Below the pieces are notes generated by a model, which worked only from the letters and a program-made list of their open reading frames with translations, was not told the DNA's origin and did no database searches. Positions 1-8,960 of a stretch of 52,684 bases of DNA are shown piece by piece. Numbering within the stretch: the first letter of the stretch is position 1; each line of letters starts with the position of its first letter. The stretch comes from Alphaproteobacteria bacterium. Its GTDB lineage: Bacteria; Pseudomonadota; Alphaproteobacteria; RF32; CAG-239. The stretch is from assembly GCA_017501665.1 (NCBI GenBank), contig JAFVWM010000045.1, forward strand, positions 1-52,684. Reading direction: 5' to 3'. A program made the position numbers and the translations under genes.

Positions 1-87
1 AAATAAAAAAAATAAAAAATAAAATATTTATTAACGCTTATATGTTAATTATGCAACAATGAAGCATATTTTTTTATTGAGGATAAT

Positions 88-411
88 ATGACACAAACAA
101 ATGTTTCTTTTAATGAATATGATAAAAAATATGAGATATTACAGAATAAAGCCGGTGAAATATTGATTATTATAGGATATCGCAGTGGGGGACCTGTTAA
201 TCCTAAAATCGTATATGACGGAGGATCGGCAGTTTTGTTGTACAGAAATGAAGAAAGTTCAATGTTTTTAACCAATATTTTACCCGAGGCTCGTCAACCG
301 CTTCAATATGCCGACAATATAACTGTTGCCGAAGTTGAAAATGATGAGGTAATAAGAGAATATGTTGTGCCGGTTCGCTTAATAAAAGATATGAAAGATA
401 TATTAAATTAA
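88..411 (+). CDS. Hypothetical protein, 107 aa
   Basis: I do not recognise this small soluble protein. It has no signal peptide, membrane segment or obvious catalytic motif. It is fairly acidic, with a central segment carrying Gly-rich turns (RSGGP, YDGGSA), and looks like a compact beta-rich domain. The start is supported by a GAGG ribosome-binding sequence eight bases upstream of the ATG. It stands alone, with a terminator-like hairpin after it that separates it from the nuoL-like operon. Confidence is for a real gene, not for a function. Confidence 0.6.
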   Translation: MTQTNVSFNEYDKKYEILQNKAGEILIIIGYRSGGPVNPKIVYDGGSAVLLYRNEESSMFLTNILPEARQPLQYADNITVAEVENDEVIREYVVPVRLIKDMKDILN

Positions 412-434
412 ATATTTCTGATGTGTAATAATTA

Positions 435-467
435 AATAAGGACTTTAAAAGCCCTTATTTTTTTTAT
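435..467 (+). terminator. Rho-independent terminator
   Basis: A hairpin with arms AATAAGG and CCTTATT, extended inward by CTT/AAG with one A-C mismatch, is followed by a run of T. It ends the 107 aa gene and shows that the nuoL-like operon starts as its own transcription unit. Confidence 0.7.
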
Positions 468-505
468 ATATTGGCTTTGTTGCATAAAATAATGAGGTTA
501 TATAT

Positions 506-2164
506 ATGATTTTGCAAATTTTTATAGGTTTGTTAGCGTTAGCATCCGTATCATTGTTTGTTACCCAAGGGCGATACAAGAGGGTGTGGTCTATTCTGCT
601 TTTATGCGGATTAGCTGCAATATCATACTTTTTTGTTATAAATTTTAATACCGGCAATCAAACCGGCTTTATTTATCAATGGCTTCCGTATGATATGATT
701 AAAGCTGATTTTAGTATTTCAACATCCGAAAATATTCAACATATGCTAAAACCTCTTATCTTTATGCTGTCAGGCTTGGTATATTTAAATACAATTTTCA
801 AAGGGGAACAACATCCGCTCCGCATCAATACATTGCTGATTCTAAATTTTATTGCTTTGATTTTACTTCTTTCAAGCCACGATTTTTTACAATTGATGTT
901 TGCCGGAAGTATGTTTTCCGTTGTCGGATTTTATATGTCTGATACCATAAATCCTAAAAAAAATATTTTTATTTTCAGTTTTTTAGCTGAAACGGCAATT
1001 TTTATGGCATTGACGGTAGTTTACGGCAGTACTCATTCCGTAAGTTTGGATTCTCTGCCTCAATTTGCGATCAACGGACATCACAAAGATATTGTTTCAG
1101 GACTTTTGTTGTTTGCTATAGGTTGCAAATCCGGTCTTTTGTTACTTAACGGACATTATTTTAATTTAAAAAACATATCATCAAACAGAATCGTCGGCAT
1201 TATGTTATTGTCTATACCGATATCAGCCTTTGGAATTCTTATAAAAGTTAAACCGTTGCTTGATGCCACACCCTTATGTCGACAAGTGTTACCCATATGG
1301 ATTTATTGTAGTTTGGCCACATTTATTATAATAGCTTTATTCAATAATAATATAAAATCAAAAATGATATCGTTATTGTTGTTTTGTATATCTTTTTCAT
1401 TGCATTTTATATATAAAGACATTACCCTTTTATATAAACTGATACCATATATTTTATGTATATCTTTTTTTATATCGGTGTCCTTTATCATAATATATAA
1501 TTCGGCATCTAAAGAAACAGATATATCATATTTGGGAGGTTTTTGGCGTATTACCAAACAAAATATGATTCTTTGTCTGTTGCTTCTGTTTACAAGTATT
1601 GCCATATTTTCGCGTATGCCCCTAAATATATACGAAAAAATTTTTACTTTTCTTTTTATTATAACAATATCGTCGGTTTTTCGTCGAGTATTTTACTCAA
1701 AACCGTGCAAGAATGATGCAATATTATCAAATGCCCGAAATATCGGATTGTTATATAGTATACCTTTGATTGTTGTTTGCTGTTGGTTTTTGTGGCAAAC
1801 CGAATTTTTAATGTATAAAGAATTTTATTGGTTTTCAGCCACATCAATCTTATCGATGATATTTGTTCCGAGCTTAAAAATTGATGTAATAGGGCGGTGG
1901 AGCATTTGGCAAGATAATTTTTTAAGCCGATTTTACGAAGCTGTTTTTATCAGACCGTTAAAATTGTTTGGTCGTATATTATGGTTGGCTTTTGATGTTA
2001 TGGTAATAGAAAGAGGCATAATAAATTCGATTTCTCATTTATCTAAAAACATAATTTCGGGAATGCACACAATTCAGGAAAAAAGCAAGTATAGTTGGTT
2101 TTTCAGTATGCTGATAGGGATTTTTATTGTTGTGATTTATTTTTTTAAGGATATTTATAAATGA
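506..2164 (+). CDS. nuoL: Divergent NADH-quinone oxidoreductase subunit L-like membrane protein
   Basis: A 552 aa polytopic membrane protein with about 14-16 hydrophobic segments, placed directly before nuoM and nuoN, where NuoL is expected. NuoL is the distal proton-translocating antiporter-like subunit of complex I. Sequence match is weak: GCKSG near residue 207 can be aligned with the family GKSAQ loop lysine, but the WEG-type motif holding the conserved glutamate appears as FAGSMF, without Glu, and the usual H-W-P-D loop is not recognisable. The last 90 residues (amphipathic helix plus final membrane segment) are NuoL-like. It is shorter than the usual 600-650 aa. Start follows GAGG with eight-base spacing. 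It overlaps nuoM by four bases (ATGA). The name rests largely on context. Confidence 0.6.
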   Translation: MILQIFIGLLALASVSLFVTQGRYKRVWSILLLCGLAAISYFFVINFNTGNQTGFIYQWLPYDMIKADFSISTSENIQHMLKPLIFMLSGLVYLNTIFKGEQHPLRINTLLILNFIALILLLSSHDFLQLMFAGSMFSVVGFYMSDTINPKKNIFIFSFLAETAIFMALTVVYGSTHSVSLDSLPQFAINGHHKDIVSGLLLFAIGCKSGLLLLNGHYFNLKNISSNRIVGIMLLSIPISAFGILIKVKPLLDATPLCRQVLPIWIYCSLATFIIIALFNNNIKSKMISLLLFCISFSLHFIYKDITLLYKLIPYILCISFFISVSFIIIYNSASKETDISYLGGFWRITKQNMILCLLLLFTSIAIFSRMPLNIYEKIFTFLFIITISSVFRRVFYSKPCKNDAILSNARNIGLLYSIPLIVVCCWFLWQTEFLMYKEFYWFSATSILSMIFVPSLKIDVIGRWSIWQDNFLSRFYEAVFIRPLKLFGRILWLAFDVMVIERGIINSISHLSKNIISGMHTIQEKSKYSWFFSMLIGIFIVVIYFFKDIYK

Positions 2165-3591
2165 ATAACCCGTTTGCTATTTTATCATTGATTATAAGTA
2201 TTCCGTTTTTTGGGATGTTGTTTACTCTTGTTGCTAAGGAGAGCGATGAGACACAAGGTAAAAACAGCTCTAATGTAGCCATATTTACTATCATAGCAAA
2301 TTTGGTTATGATATGGCGCGTATTTATGCTAATTGATGAAAAACAGCTCAAAATGCAACTGTTCGAAAAATTTAATTGGATATCAATTCCTGAAATAAAC
2401 TTGGTTTTTGCCGTCGACAACACATCCTTAATGATGATATTGGCTGTACACTTGGTAATATTGATGGGAATAGTTTTTATTCGTTCAATGTATGAAAAAC
2501 AAAAGAGTTTAATGGTTTTCACCTTGTTATTCTTAAGTTTTTCGACCGGATTTTTTGTTTCGGCCGATATATTTTCATTTTTTATTTTTTTTGAAGCAAT
2601 GCTTATTCCACTGTTTATGCTGATTGGTATGTATGGTGAATTTAAGCGATCGGAGCGCTTATCAGGGTTCTTTTTATATAATTTTATCGGTTCACTTATA
2701 TTATTTGTCAGCATTTTAATGATATACAAATATTACGGAAGCCTTACTTTAAACAAAACCGATAAGATCTTATGGAATAAAAACTTCGGTTATTATATAT
2801 GGGCAGGGTTGGCCATCGGATTTATATGGCGTATTCCTGTTTGGCCATTTCATTATTGGATTTCATCAATTACCGCCAGAATACATAATCCGTTAGTGTT
2901 TATAATAAGCTCGATTCTGCCTTTAAGCGGTATATACGGACTTATACGATTTTGGCCGAAATATATTCCTTTGGAAATATCTCAATATTTTATTTGGTTG
3001 AGTATTATAGGTAGCATTACCATGCTGTTTATAAGTATGATAGGATTTATAAACAAAGACTTTCAATACAAAATTTTCGCATTTGTTACTGTATATTATA
3101 TTATGTACATGTTGGGATTGTTTACTCGCAATGAGTTGGTACTAAATAACATAGGTTATGCCTTATACGGATTTTTGATGGTTTTTGGTGCTTTGGAAGT
3201 ATTATCGGCCTATGTTTATAAATTAGAACAAGAATATGATACTTCATCTTTAGGTTTTTTATGTCGAGCTAAAAGACTTTCAATATCGTATTCTTTTTTA
3301 ACCATAGCAGCTGTAGGTTTTCCGGTTTCAGCCATGTTTACTAATAATTTTTTGATTGTTTCGGAACTTTTGTCTGAAAACATTCAAATGGGAAGTTTGT
3401 TAATGTTATCATCAGTCATATCCTCAGCAACCTTGATATCAGAATTATTCAGACTAAAAAATGACGACAAAAATTGCCAGCTTGGAAAAAATCATGATCT
3501 GTCACAGGGACAATTTGTATTTATGATGTTTATAGTTTTTATGTTATTAATGTCGTTTATTAGACCTTTGTGGTTTGTAATTAATGAATAA
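2161..3591 (+). CDS. nuoM: NADH-quinone oxidoreductase subunit M-like (complex I antiporter-like subunit)
   Basis: A 476 aa polytopic membrane protein of the NuoM/MrpD family, a proton-translocating subunit of respiratory complex I. The family glutamate is present in FFEAMLIPLFMLIG (about residues 146-159). The loop-helix motif reads RIPVWPFHYW (about 225-234), so the usual lysine before the proline is arginine. The following helix reads ILPLSGIYGLIRF, with proline where the family has a lysine (LLKxGxYG). Length is a little below the usual 490-510. It is translationally coupled to the nuoL-like gene by a four-base overlap and lies 12 bases before nuoN. Family assignment is firm; proton-pumping ability is uncertain because of the changed residues. 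Confidence 0.82.
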   Translation: MNNPFAILSLIISIPFFGMLFTLVAKESDETQGKNSSNVAIFTIIANLVMIWRVFMLIDEKQLKMQLFEKFNWISIPEINLVFAVDNTSLMMILAVHLVILMGIVFIRSMYEKQKSLMVFTLLFLSFSTGFFVSADIFSFFIFFEAMLIPLFMLIGMYGEFKRSERLSGFFLYNFIGSLILFVSILMIYKYYGSLTLNKTDKILWNKNFGYYIWAGLAIGFIWRIPVWPFHYWISSITARIHNPLVFIISSILPLSGIYGLIRFWPKYIPLEISQYFIWLSIIGSITMLFISMIGFINKDFQYKIFAFVTVYYIMYMLGLFTRNELVLNNIGYALYGFLMVFGALEVLSAYVYKLEQEYDTSSLGFLCRAKRLSISYSFLTIAAVGFPVSAMFTNNFLIVSELLSENIQMGSLLMLSSVISSATLISELFRLKNDDKNCQLGKNHDLSQGQFVFMMFIVFMLLMSFIRPLWFVINE

Positions 3592-3603
3592 AGGATCGAT
3601 TGT

Positions 3604-5031
3604 ATGCTTCAAAATTGGTTTATTTTATTACCCGAAATTTGTTTGCTTAGCTTTTTTGCCATAGTAACGCCAAAAGCTTTTATGCACAAGGAAGTTACGG
3701 CAAAATCGTTTTTTTCGAGTGTTCAATTGTTTTTGTTGGCAACTTTGGCTTCAACTGTCATTTTTTATAATAAAAGTGCCTTTCCGTCATTATGGCAAAA
3801 TTCTTCATTTACGACTTTGTTTAAGTTTTTTATGTATTTATTGGCTTGGGCGTGGTTTTATTTGTCATCAATATGGTTTTTAAACAAAAATCGTCCGTCA
3901 GGCTATTTTTTTTCTATATGTTTTGCAATGTTATTGGGGTTTGATATCCTTGCTTCGTCAACCTCATTACTGACGTTAGCGGTGGTTATACCTTATATAT
4001 GTTTTTTTTACTACAAACTTATTTTGCGTCATTGGGATATTGAACAAGTAAAACAGCCGGCTAAGAACTATGCCTTTAGCGCTTTATTTTTCATAATTTT
4101 GTTGTTTGGCGGTATTTGCATTATATATCATCAAACAGGAAGTTTTTCGTATGATGAAATAAACAAGTTTTTTGCTACAAAAGGAAATATTCCTACCAAC
4201 ATAACATATATCGGAGTTTTAATGATACTTCTTGGTATAATGTTTCTAATGTCGATAGCTCCGTTTCATTATTGGTTTATCAGTTTTATCGGAAGAGGTG
4301 TATTGCCTGTATGTGGTTTTATAACCATAATTCCACCTCTGATATATTTATGTACACTGATAAATCTGATAAACAGGTGTTTTCCTCAGTTTATAAATTA
4401 TATTACACCACTATTAACAATATTTGGAGGAATATCCGTTATAATAGGAGCAGTTTCTGCAAATGGTGAAAAAAATATCAGAAGATTATTCGGTTATTTA
4501 AATATATATTGTAACGGGGTTATGCTTATCGGGTTAATGAACTTTTCCAACAGTTCAATAGTAGCGGCATTTGCGTATATGGCTATATGCATTCTATCAT
4601 TTGCCGGAATATATACGGTATTTTTGGGCATAAAATCAAAAGGAGATTATTTAAGCGAAACAGACGCCATAAGCGGATTTTATACAATGCGCCCGTTTAT
4701 GTCAGCTGCTTTGCTTATTTTTATGTTTTCTTTGATCGGATTGGCTCCCACTTTGGGTTTTTTCGGTTATTTATCAATAATAAACAATTTAGTTGAGGGC
4801 GGATGTTGGATTAAGTTGTTATTTATTTTATTTGGAGTATTATTTGTTGCTTCTTCTTGCTTACAAATAGTGCGAGTAATCTATTTCGAAACACCTATAA
4901 ATAAATTTGATCGTTCGGATAAAGCAATTTATATATGCTTATTTTTCAATGCATTATTGGTATTTATCTCATTAATAAATCCGGCATGGTTACTTTATGA
5001 TGCTTTGTTGATATTGGGGAGTATTTCATAA
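3604..5031 (+). CDS. nuoN: NADH-quinone oxidoreductase subunit N-like (complex I antiporter-like subunit)
   Basis: A 475 aa protein with about 14 membrane segments, of the NuoN family by position and by the SIAPFHYWF motif near residue 219. In NuoN that motif normally follows a lysine (FKxxxxPFHxW); here the residues before it are FLMS, so the lysine is missing. The helix corresponding to the ELLSL motif reads SLLTLAVVIPY and has no glutamate. The gene follows nuoM by 12 bases and precedes birA by three, matching the alphaproteobacterial nuoN-birA-RNase J order. It is best read as a rapidly evolving NuoN whose coupling function may be altered. Confidence 0.78.
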   Translation: MLQNWFILLPEICLLSFFAIVTPKAFMHKEVTAKSFFSSVQLFLLATLASTVIFYNKSAFPSLWQNSSFTTLFKFFMYLLAWAWFYLSSIWFLNKNRPSGYFFSICFAMLLGFDILASSTSLLTLAVVIPYICFFYYKLILRHWDIEQVKQPAKNYAFSALFFIILLFGGICIIYHQTGSFSYDEINKFFATKGNIPTNITYIGVLMILLGIMFLMSIAPFHYWFISFIGRGVLPVCGFITIIPPLIYLCTLINLINRCFPQFINYITPLLTIFGGISVIIGAVSANGEKNIRRLFGYLNIYCNGVMLIGLMNFSNSSIVAAFAYMAICILSFAGIYTVFLGIKSKGDYLSETDAISGFYTMRPFMSAALLIFMFSLIGLAPTLGFFGYLSIINNLVEGGCWIKLLFILFGVLFVASSCLQIVRVIYFETPINKFDRSDKAIYICLFFNALLVFISLINPAWLLYDALLILGSIS

Positions 5032-5034
5032 GAT

Positions 5035-5736
5035 ATGCAAAATTTGTGGAATTTGGAAAAATATAACGAAGTATCCTCAACCAATGATGTAGCAAGAGAA
5101 AGGTCTTTACACACCAAAGAAAATTTGGTTGTAGTAGCTGATATTCAATATTTGGGACGAGGCAGAAGGGGAAATAAATGGGTATCCCAAAGAGGTAATT
5201 TATTTTTTTCTCAATTGCTTGCGACTGAAACAATAAATTCGAACTTGACATTTGTTGCATCGTTGAGTTTGGCTGAGACAATAAAAAATATTTCAAAAAT
5301 AAAAAATATTTCTCTCAAATGGCCCAATGATGTTTTGATAGATATGAAAAAAGTTGCCGGTATCTTGATAGAACAAGCTGACAATGGTATGATTATCATC
5401 GGTATAGGGGTAAATTTGATTGCTCACCCTAATGAACAGGAAACTTCATATCCGTCAACAGATTTATCTTCAAATGATATAAATATTAGCCGAGAAAAAT
5501 TACTTTCGGAATATTTGTCCTATTTTGATAAAAACTATGAATTATGTCTAAAAAACTTTGATATAATCAGAAAAAAGTGGTTAAAATTTGCATGTGGCTT
5601 GAATCAAAAAGTTAAGGTAAAATATAAAGATACAATAAAAGAGGGTGTATTCAAAGGTATTGACGAACAAGGTCTTTTATTGCTACAACAGGATAAAGAT
5701 ACAATAAAAATTTCGGTAGCCGAAATGTTTTTTTGA
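5035..5736 (+). CDS. birA: Biotin--[acetyl-CoA-carboxylase] ligase (no DNA-binding domain)
   Basis: A 233 aa cytosolic biotin protein ligase, which activates biotin as biotinyl-AMP and transfers it to a lysine of biotin carboxyl carrier proteins. Visible motifs are SSTNDVARE (residues 15-23), the biotinyl-AMP loop GRGRRGNKW (41-49), LKWPNDVLID (about 94-103) and KKVAGILIEQ (about 106-115). There is no N-terminal winged helix, so this is the monofunctional class that does not repress biotin genes. The C-terminal small SH3-like domain is present. It sits in the nuoN-birA-RNase J block with short spacing, so co-transcription is likely. Confidence 0.93.
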   Translation: MQNLWNLEKYNEVSSTNDVARERSLHTKENLVVVADIQYLGRGRRGNKWVSQRGNLFFSQLLATETINSNLTFVASLSLAETIKNISKIKNISLKWPNDVLIDMKKVAGILIEQADNGMIIIGIGVNLIAHPNEQETSYPSTDLSSNDINISREKLLSEYLSYFDKNYELCLKNFDIIRKKWLKFACGLNQKVKVKYKDTIKEGVFKGIDEQGLLLLQQDKDTIKISVAEMFF

Positions 5737-5753
5737 TATAAAAGTGAGTAATA

Positions 5754-7421
5754 ATGATAGAAGAATTTAATAAAAAAGGTATTTATTTTGTGGCTTTGGG
5801 CGGAGCTGAAGAGGTCGGCTTTAATATGTTTGCCTATATTGTTAATCAAAAGATAATAGTTGTTGATGCCGGATACGGATTTTTGCAAGATGATTATCCG
5901 GGAATGGAAATGGGTTTGGCAGATGCCTCTTTTTTGGAAACTTATCGTGATGACATCGAGGCAATGTTTATTACTCACGGGCATGAAGACCATTTTGGTG
6001 CCATTGGGCATATTTTGCCGATGCTAAACTGTCCGGTATATGCCACAGACTTTGCCATAGGGCATATCCACGCCAGATTAAAAGAATATCACGTTGATAA
6101 TTTTGCAAATATTATTTCGGTAAAAGACAATCCGGTAGTAAAACTTGGTAATTTTGAAGTTGAGTTTGTACCGTTGGTTCACTCAGTTCCGCAAACTTCC
6201 GGCCTTTTTATAAAAACAAAATACGGTAATATTTTTCACGCAACCGATTGGCGTTTTGATGACGGTAAGACTGAAATGCTTCCGACAGACTATGATTTGC
6301 TCAAAAATATAGCAAAACAAGGAATTGACTTATATGTCGGCGATTCGACCAATATGTCGTCAGGGGAAAAAGAACCGACGGAATATGAGGTAAGACAAAG
6401 TTTACTTAAACTGATACCATCTCTCAAAAATACAGTGGTTGCCACGTGTTTTGCTTCGAATATTATGCGTTTGGAAACCTTAATTTTGGCAGCACATGAA
6501 GCCGGAAGAACAGCTGTTATATCCGGACATTCATTAAATCAAAATTACAAAATTGCCAAAGAATGTGGTTATTTGAAAGATTGCCCTTTAGCCTATGACA
6601 TCAAAGATGCCAAAGATATTCCTCTTGATAAAATTTTATTTATTTGTGCCGGTTCGCAAGGAGATTATCGCTCTGCCTTAAGCCGTATTGTCAAGGGAGA
6701 ACACAAAGACATTTCTTTAGGTAAGGGTGACAGTATTATATTTTCATCAAAAATAATCCCCGGCAACGAAGATAAAATTGAACAAATGCAAGAAAAACTG
6801 CGAGATGCCGGAGTCGATGTTATTTCAACCGAAGATTACATTGTTCATGCCTCGGGGCATGCTACTAAAAAACAAATATTGGAAATGTATGAGTTGTTGA
6901 AACCAAAGACGATTATTCCGGTTCATGGTGACAAACGCAATATCAGAAAACAAAAACGTTGGGCTTTGCAAAATTATGAAGCTAAGGTAATGTTGGCTCG
7001 TAATGGTGAAGTAGTTTTACTTCAAGACGGAAATTGTGAGATTGTATCGGAAATATTTACTCGAAAGCTTGGCGTTGACAGGCGTCAACTTACGCCTCTC
7101 GATTCTCAGCTGATAAAAAACAGAAAGCGTATAGCATATAATTGTTCGGTATTTATAAGCGTTGTTTTTAATGCTGATTGGAGTATGGCGTCATTGCAAA
7201 TTTCTTCAATAGATATTATGGAAGAAGATGATTTTAATAAACTACGAGATAAAATAATTGAGGATATAAAAGAAGATATTACCAAAGAGATTGTTAAATT
7301 TGACTACAAAGAAAAACAAATATCCGAATATTTATCGGCTCGTATTCGAAAGCAAATACTTAAAGCTACCGATATAAAACCGGTTGTTTTTATGCATTTT
7401 TATAAAATACCGGCAGAATAA
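5754..7421 (+). CDS. rnj: Ribonuclease J (metallo-beta-lactamase/beta-CASP family)
   Basis: A 555 aa RNase J, a 5' exonuclease and endonuclease acting in mRNA decay and RNA maturation. The zinc-binding motif THGHEDHFGAIG (about residues 74-85) matches HxHxDH. Further metal ligands are in VPLVHSVPQTSG (about 140-151) and ATDWRFDDG. Beta-CASP motifs appear around ATCFASNIMR and ASGHATKKQ, followed by PVHGDKRN. The C-terminal domain seen in RNase J is present. It ends the nuoL-like-to-rnj operon, 17 bases after birA and 12 bases from the convergent kinase gene. Confidence 0.94.
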   Translation: MIEEFNKKGIYFVALGGAEEVGFNMFAYIVNQKIIVVDAGYGFLQDDYPGMEMGLADASFLETYRDDIEAMFITHGHEDHFGAIGHILPMLNCPVYATDFAIGHIHARLKEYHVDNFANIISVKDNPVVKLGNFEVEFVPLVHSVPQTSGLFIKTKYGNIFHATDWRFDDGKTEMLPTDYDLLKNIAKQGIDLYVGDSTNMSSGEKEPTEYEVRQSLLKLIPSLKNTVVATCFASNIMRLETLILAAHEAGRTAVISGHSLNQNYKIAKECGYLKDCPLAYDIKDAKDIPLDKILFICAGSQGDYRSALSRIVKGEHKDISLGKGDSIIFSSKIIPGNEDKIEQMQEKLRDAGVDVISTEDYIVHASGHATKKQILEMYELLKPKTIIPVHGDKRNIRKQKRWALQNYEAKVMLARNGEVVLLQDGNCEIVSEIFTRKLGVDRRQLTPLDSQLIKNRKRIAYNCSVFISVVFNADWSMASLQISSIDIMEEDDFNKLRDKIIEDIKEDITKEIVKFDYKEKQISEYLSARIRKQILKATDIKPVVFMHFYKIPAE

Positions 7422-7433
7422 AACGTCAAAAAT

Positions 7434-8924
7434 CTATTCTTTCCAAACAGGAATATAAACACTGAAAGTCGTTCCTTTATCGGATGATGATTTGACTGTA
7501 AGGTTTCCTTTGTGACGAATTATGATATGTTTAACAATTGATAAACCCAAGCCGGTACCCTTGATATTTTGATCCTTGTGTTCTTGCAGGCGATAAAAAC
7601 GTTCAGTAAGTCTTGCTAATTTATCTCCTTCAATTTTTTTGCCTTTGTTATTTACCGAAATTTTAACTGATGGGCAACTTTCAATTTCCATAGTTTTAGA
7701 TGGAGGAATATTATCTGAATTTTCCAGTTTTAATGTAATTTTAGTACCGGAAAGACCATATTTAATGGCATTTCCCAAAAGATTTTGAATTACTTGTTTG
7801 ATTTGATTTTCATCTCCGCACACTTCTTTAATGTTTTTACCTGATGTTAAAACTATCTCCATATTATTTTCTTTTGCCTTAACATTCATAAAATCTATGA
7901 CATCATGTGCAGTTTTTACTAAATTGACTTTATCGGTTGGAGCATTATCCTGATTAAGCTCAATTCGCGATAAAGACAAAAGATTTTCGATAAGACCGGA
8001 CATATATTCTGTCTGAACCGTAATAATTTTTAAGAAATATTCGCTTGTTTCGGGGTCTTCTTTAATTGATGTTTTTAATGTTTCGATAAATCCTGAAATG
8101 ACGGATAACGGGGTTCTAAGTTCATGCGAAGCATTAGCCACAAAATCAGATTGCATCTTTTCGATTTTTAGTGACTTTGTCAGATCATAAATTGAAATAA
8201 CCGCAACGGCATTTCCTTTTGATATCCAAGGAAGTTGTTTTATATGGGCATATAATTTTTGATCTAAAGGTTTATTGGCATAAAAAACCAAATTTTCTGA
8301 GACACTTTCTTTTTTCAAAACTTTAGAAACAGCCTTAATAAAGTTATGCGATTTAAATATTTCATCAACGTTATTATCTGTGATTTTTTCACCGAAAGAT
8401 GCTCGAGCCGAAAGGTTTGCGCCCAGAATATTTCCTATTTTATCAATAACGATAATGGGATCGGGAAGGGAGTCCAATACGGCAGTGTCGGATATTGTCT
8501 GTGTTTCTAGGATATCGGCTTTTTGCGCCCAAAATTTATGCATATTGTTAATCGCCGAAATCAATTCTTTTGTTTCATCTTCAGATAAATTAATTAAATC
8601 ATCGGGATTCAATTCACCATTTGACAGTTTGCTGACATATTTTTTTATTTGTTGTAACTCAAAAGTAAGCGGGAAAAGCATGGCGATATTAAATATTACC
8701 ACCGAAGCCAATGATATGACGGCTAATATCGGATCAACCATATTAAATGCAGCTAAAACCATAAACACCAATGCCGTAGGAAAGCTTAAAAATAAAATTC
8801 TTTCCGCAAATTGAGTGTTTTTTTCGAAACCTAAAGAATTGCGTGTTTTTTCAAACATAGGCGTTATCCCAATAAGATAAAAACATACTAGACCAAATAT
8901 TATAATCATAGTAACATCAAACAA
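7434..8924 (-). CDS. PhoR-like membrane sensor histidine kinase
   Basis: A 496 aa sensor kinase. Two N-terminal membrane segments (about residues 5-20 and 45-90) flank almost no periplasmic domain. Then come a HAMP-like linker, a PAS domain (about 135-240), the H-box NASHELRTPLSVISG with the phosphoacceptor histidine (about 268), the N-box NLLGNAIKYG, and G-boxes GTGLGLSIVKH near residue 464. The layout matches the PhoR/WalK class. No response regulator lies beside it, so it is an orphan in this window, and its signal cannot be read from sequence. It converges on RNase J and diverges from mutS. Confidence 0.88.
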   Translation of the reverse strand: MFDVTMIIIFGLVCFYLIGITPMFEKTRNSLGFEKNTQFAERILFLSFPTALVFMVLAAFNMVDPILAVISLASVVIFNIAMLFPLTFELQQIKKYVSKLSNGELNPDDLINLSEDETKELISAINNMHKFWAQKADILETQTISDTAVLDSLPDPIIVIDKIGNILGANLSARASFGEKITDNNVDEIFKSHNFIKAVSKVLKKESVSENLVFYANKPLDQKLYAHIKQLPWISKGNAVAVISIYDLTKSLKIEKMQSDFVANASHELRTPLSVISGFIETLKTSIKEDPETSEYFLKIITVQTEYMSGLIENLLSLSRIELNQDNAPTDKVNLVKTAHDVIDFMNVKAKENNMEIVLTSGKNIKEVCGDENQIKQVIQNLLGNAIKYGLSGTKITLKLENSDNIPPSKTMEIESCPSVKISVNNKGKKIEGDKLARLTERFYRLQEHKDQNIKGTGLGLSIVKHIIIRHKGNLTVKSSSDKGTTFSVYIPVWKE

Positions 8925-8960
8925 GTTTAAAAATAATAAATTTTTTGTTCGGATGTAGAA

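Noticed and set aside
2145..2729. A 194 aa minus-strand frame across nuoL/nuoM
   Set aside because: Antisense shadow with Lys/Ile/Asn-rich sequence typical of AT-rich reverse frames.
8380..8814. A 144 aa plus-strand frame inside the histidine kinase gene
   Set aside because: It lies antisense to the PAS and membrane region of the kinase and has no motif or ribosome-binding site.
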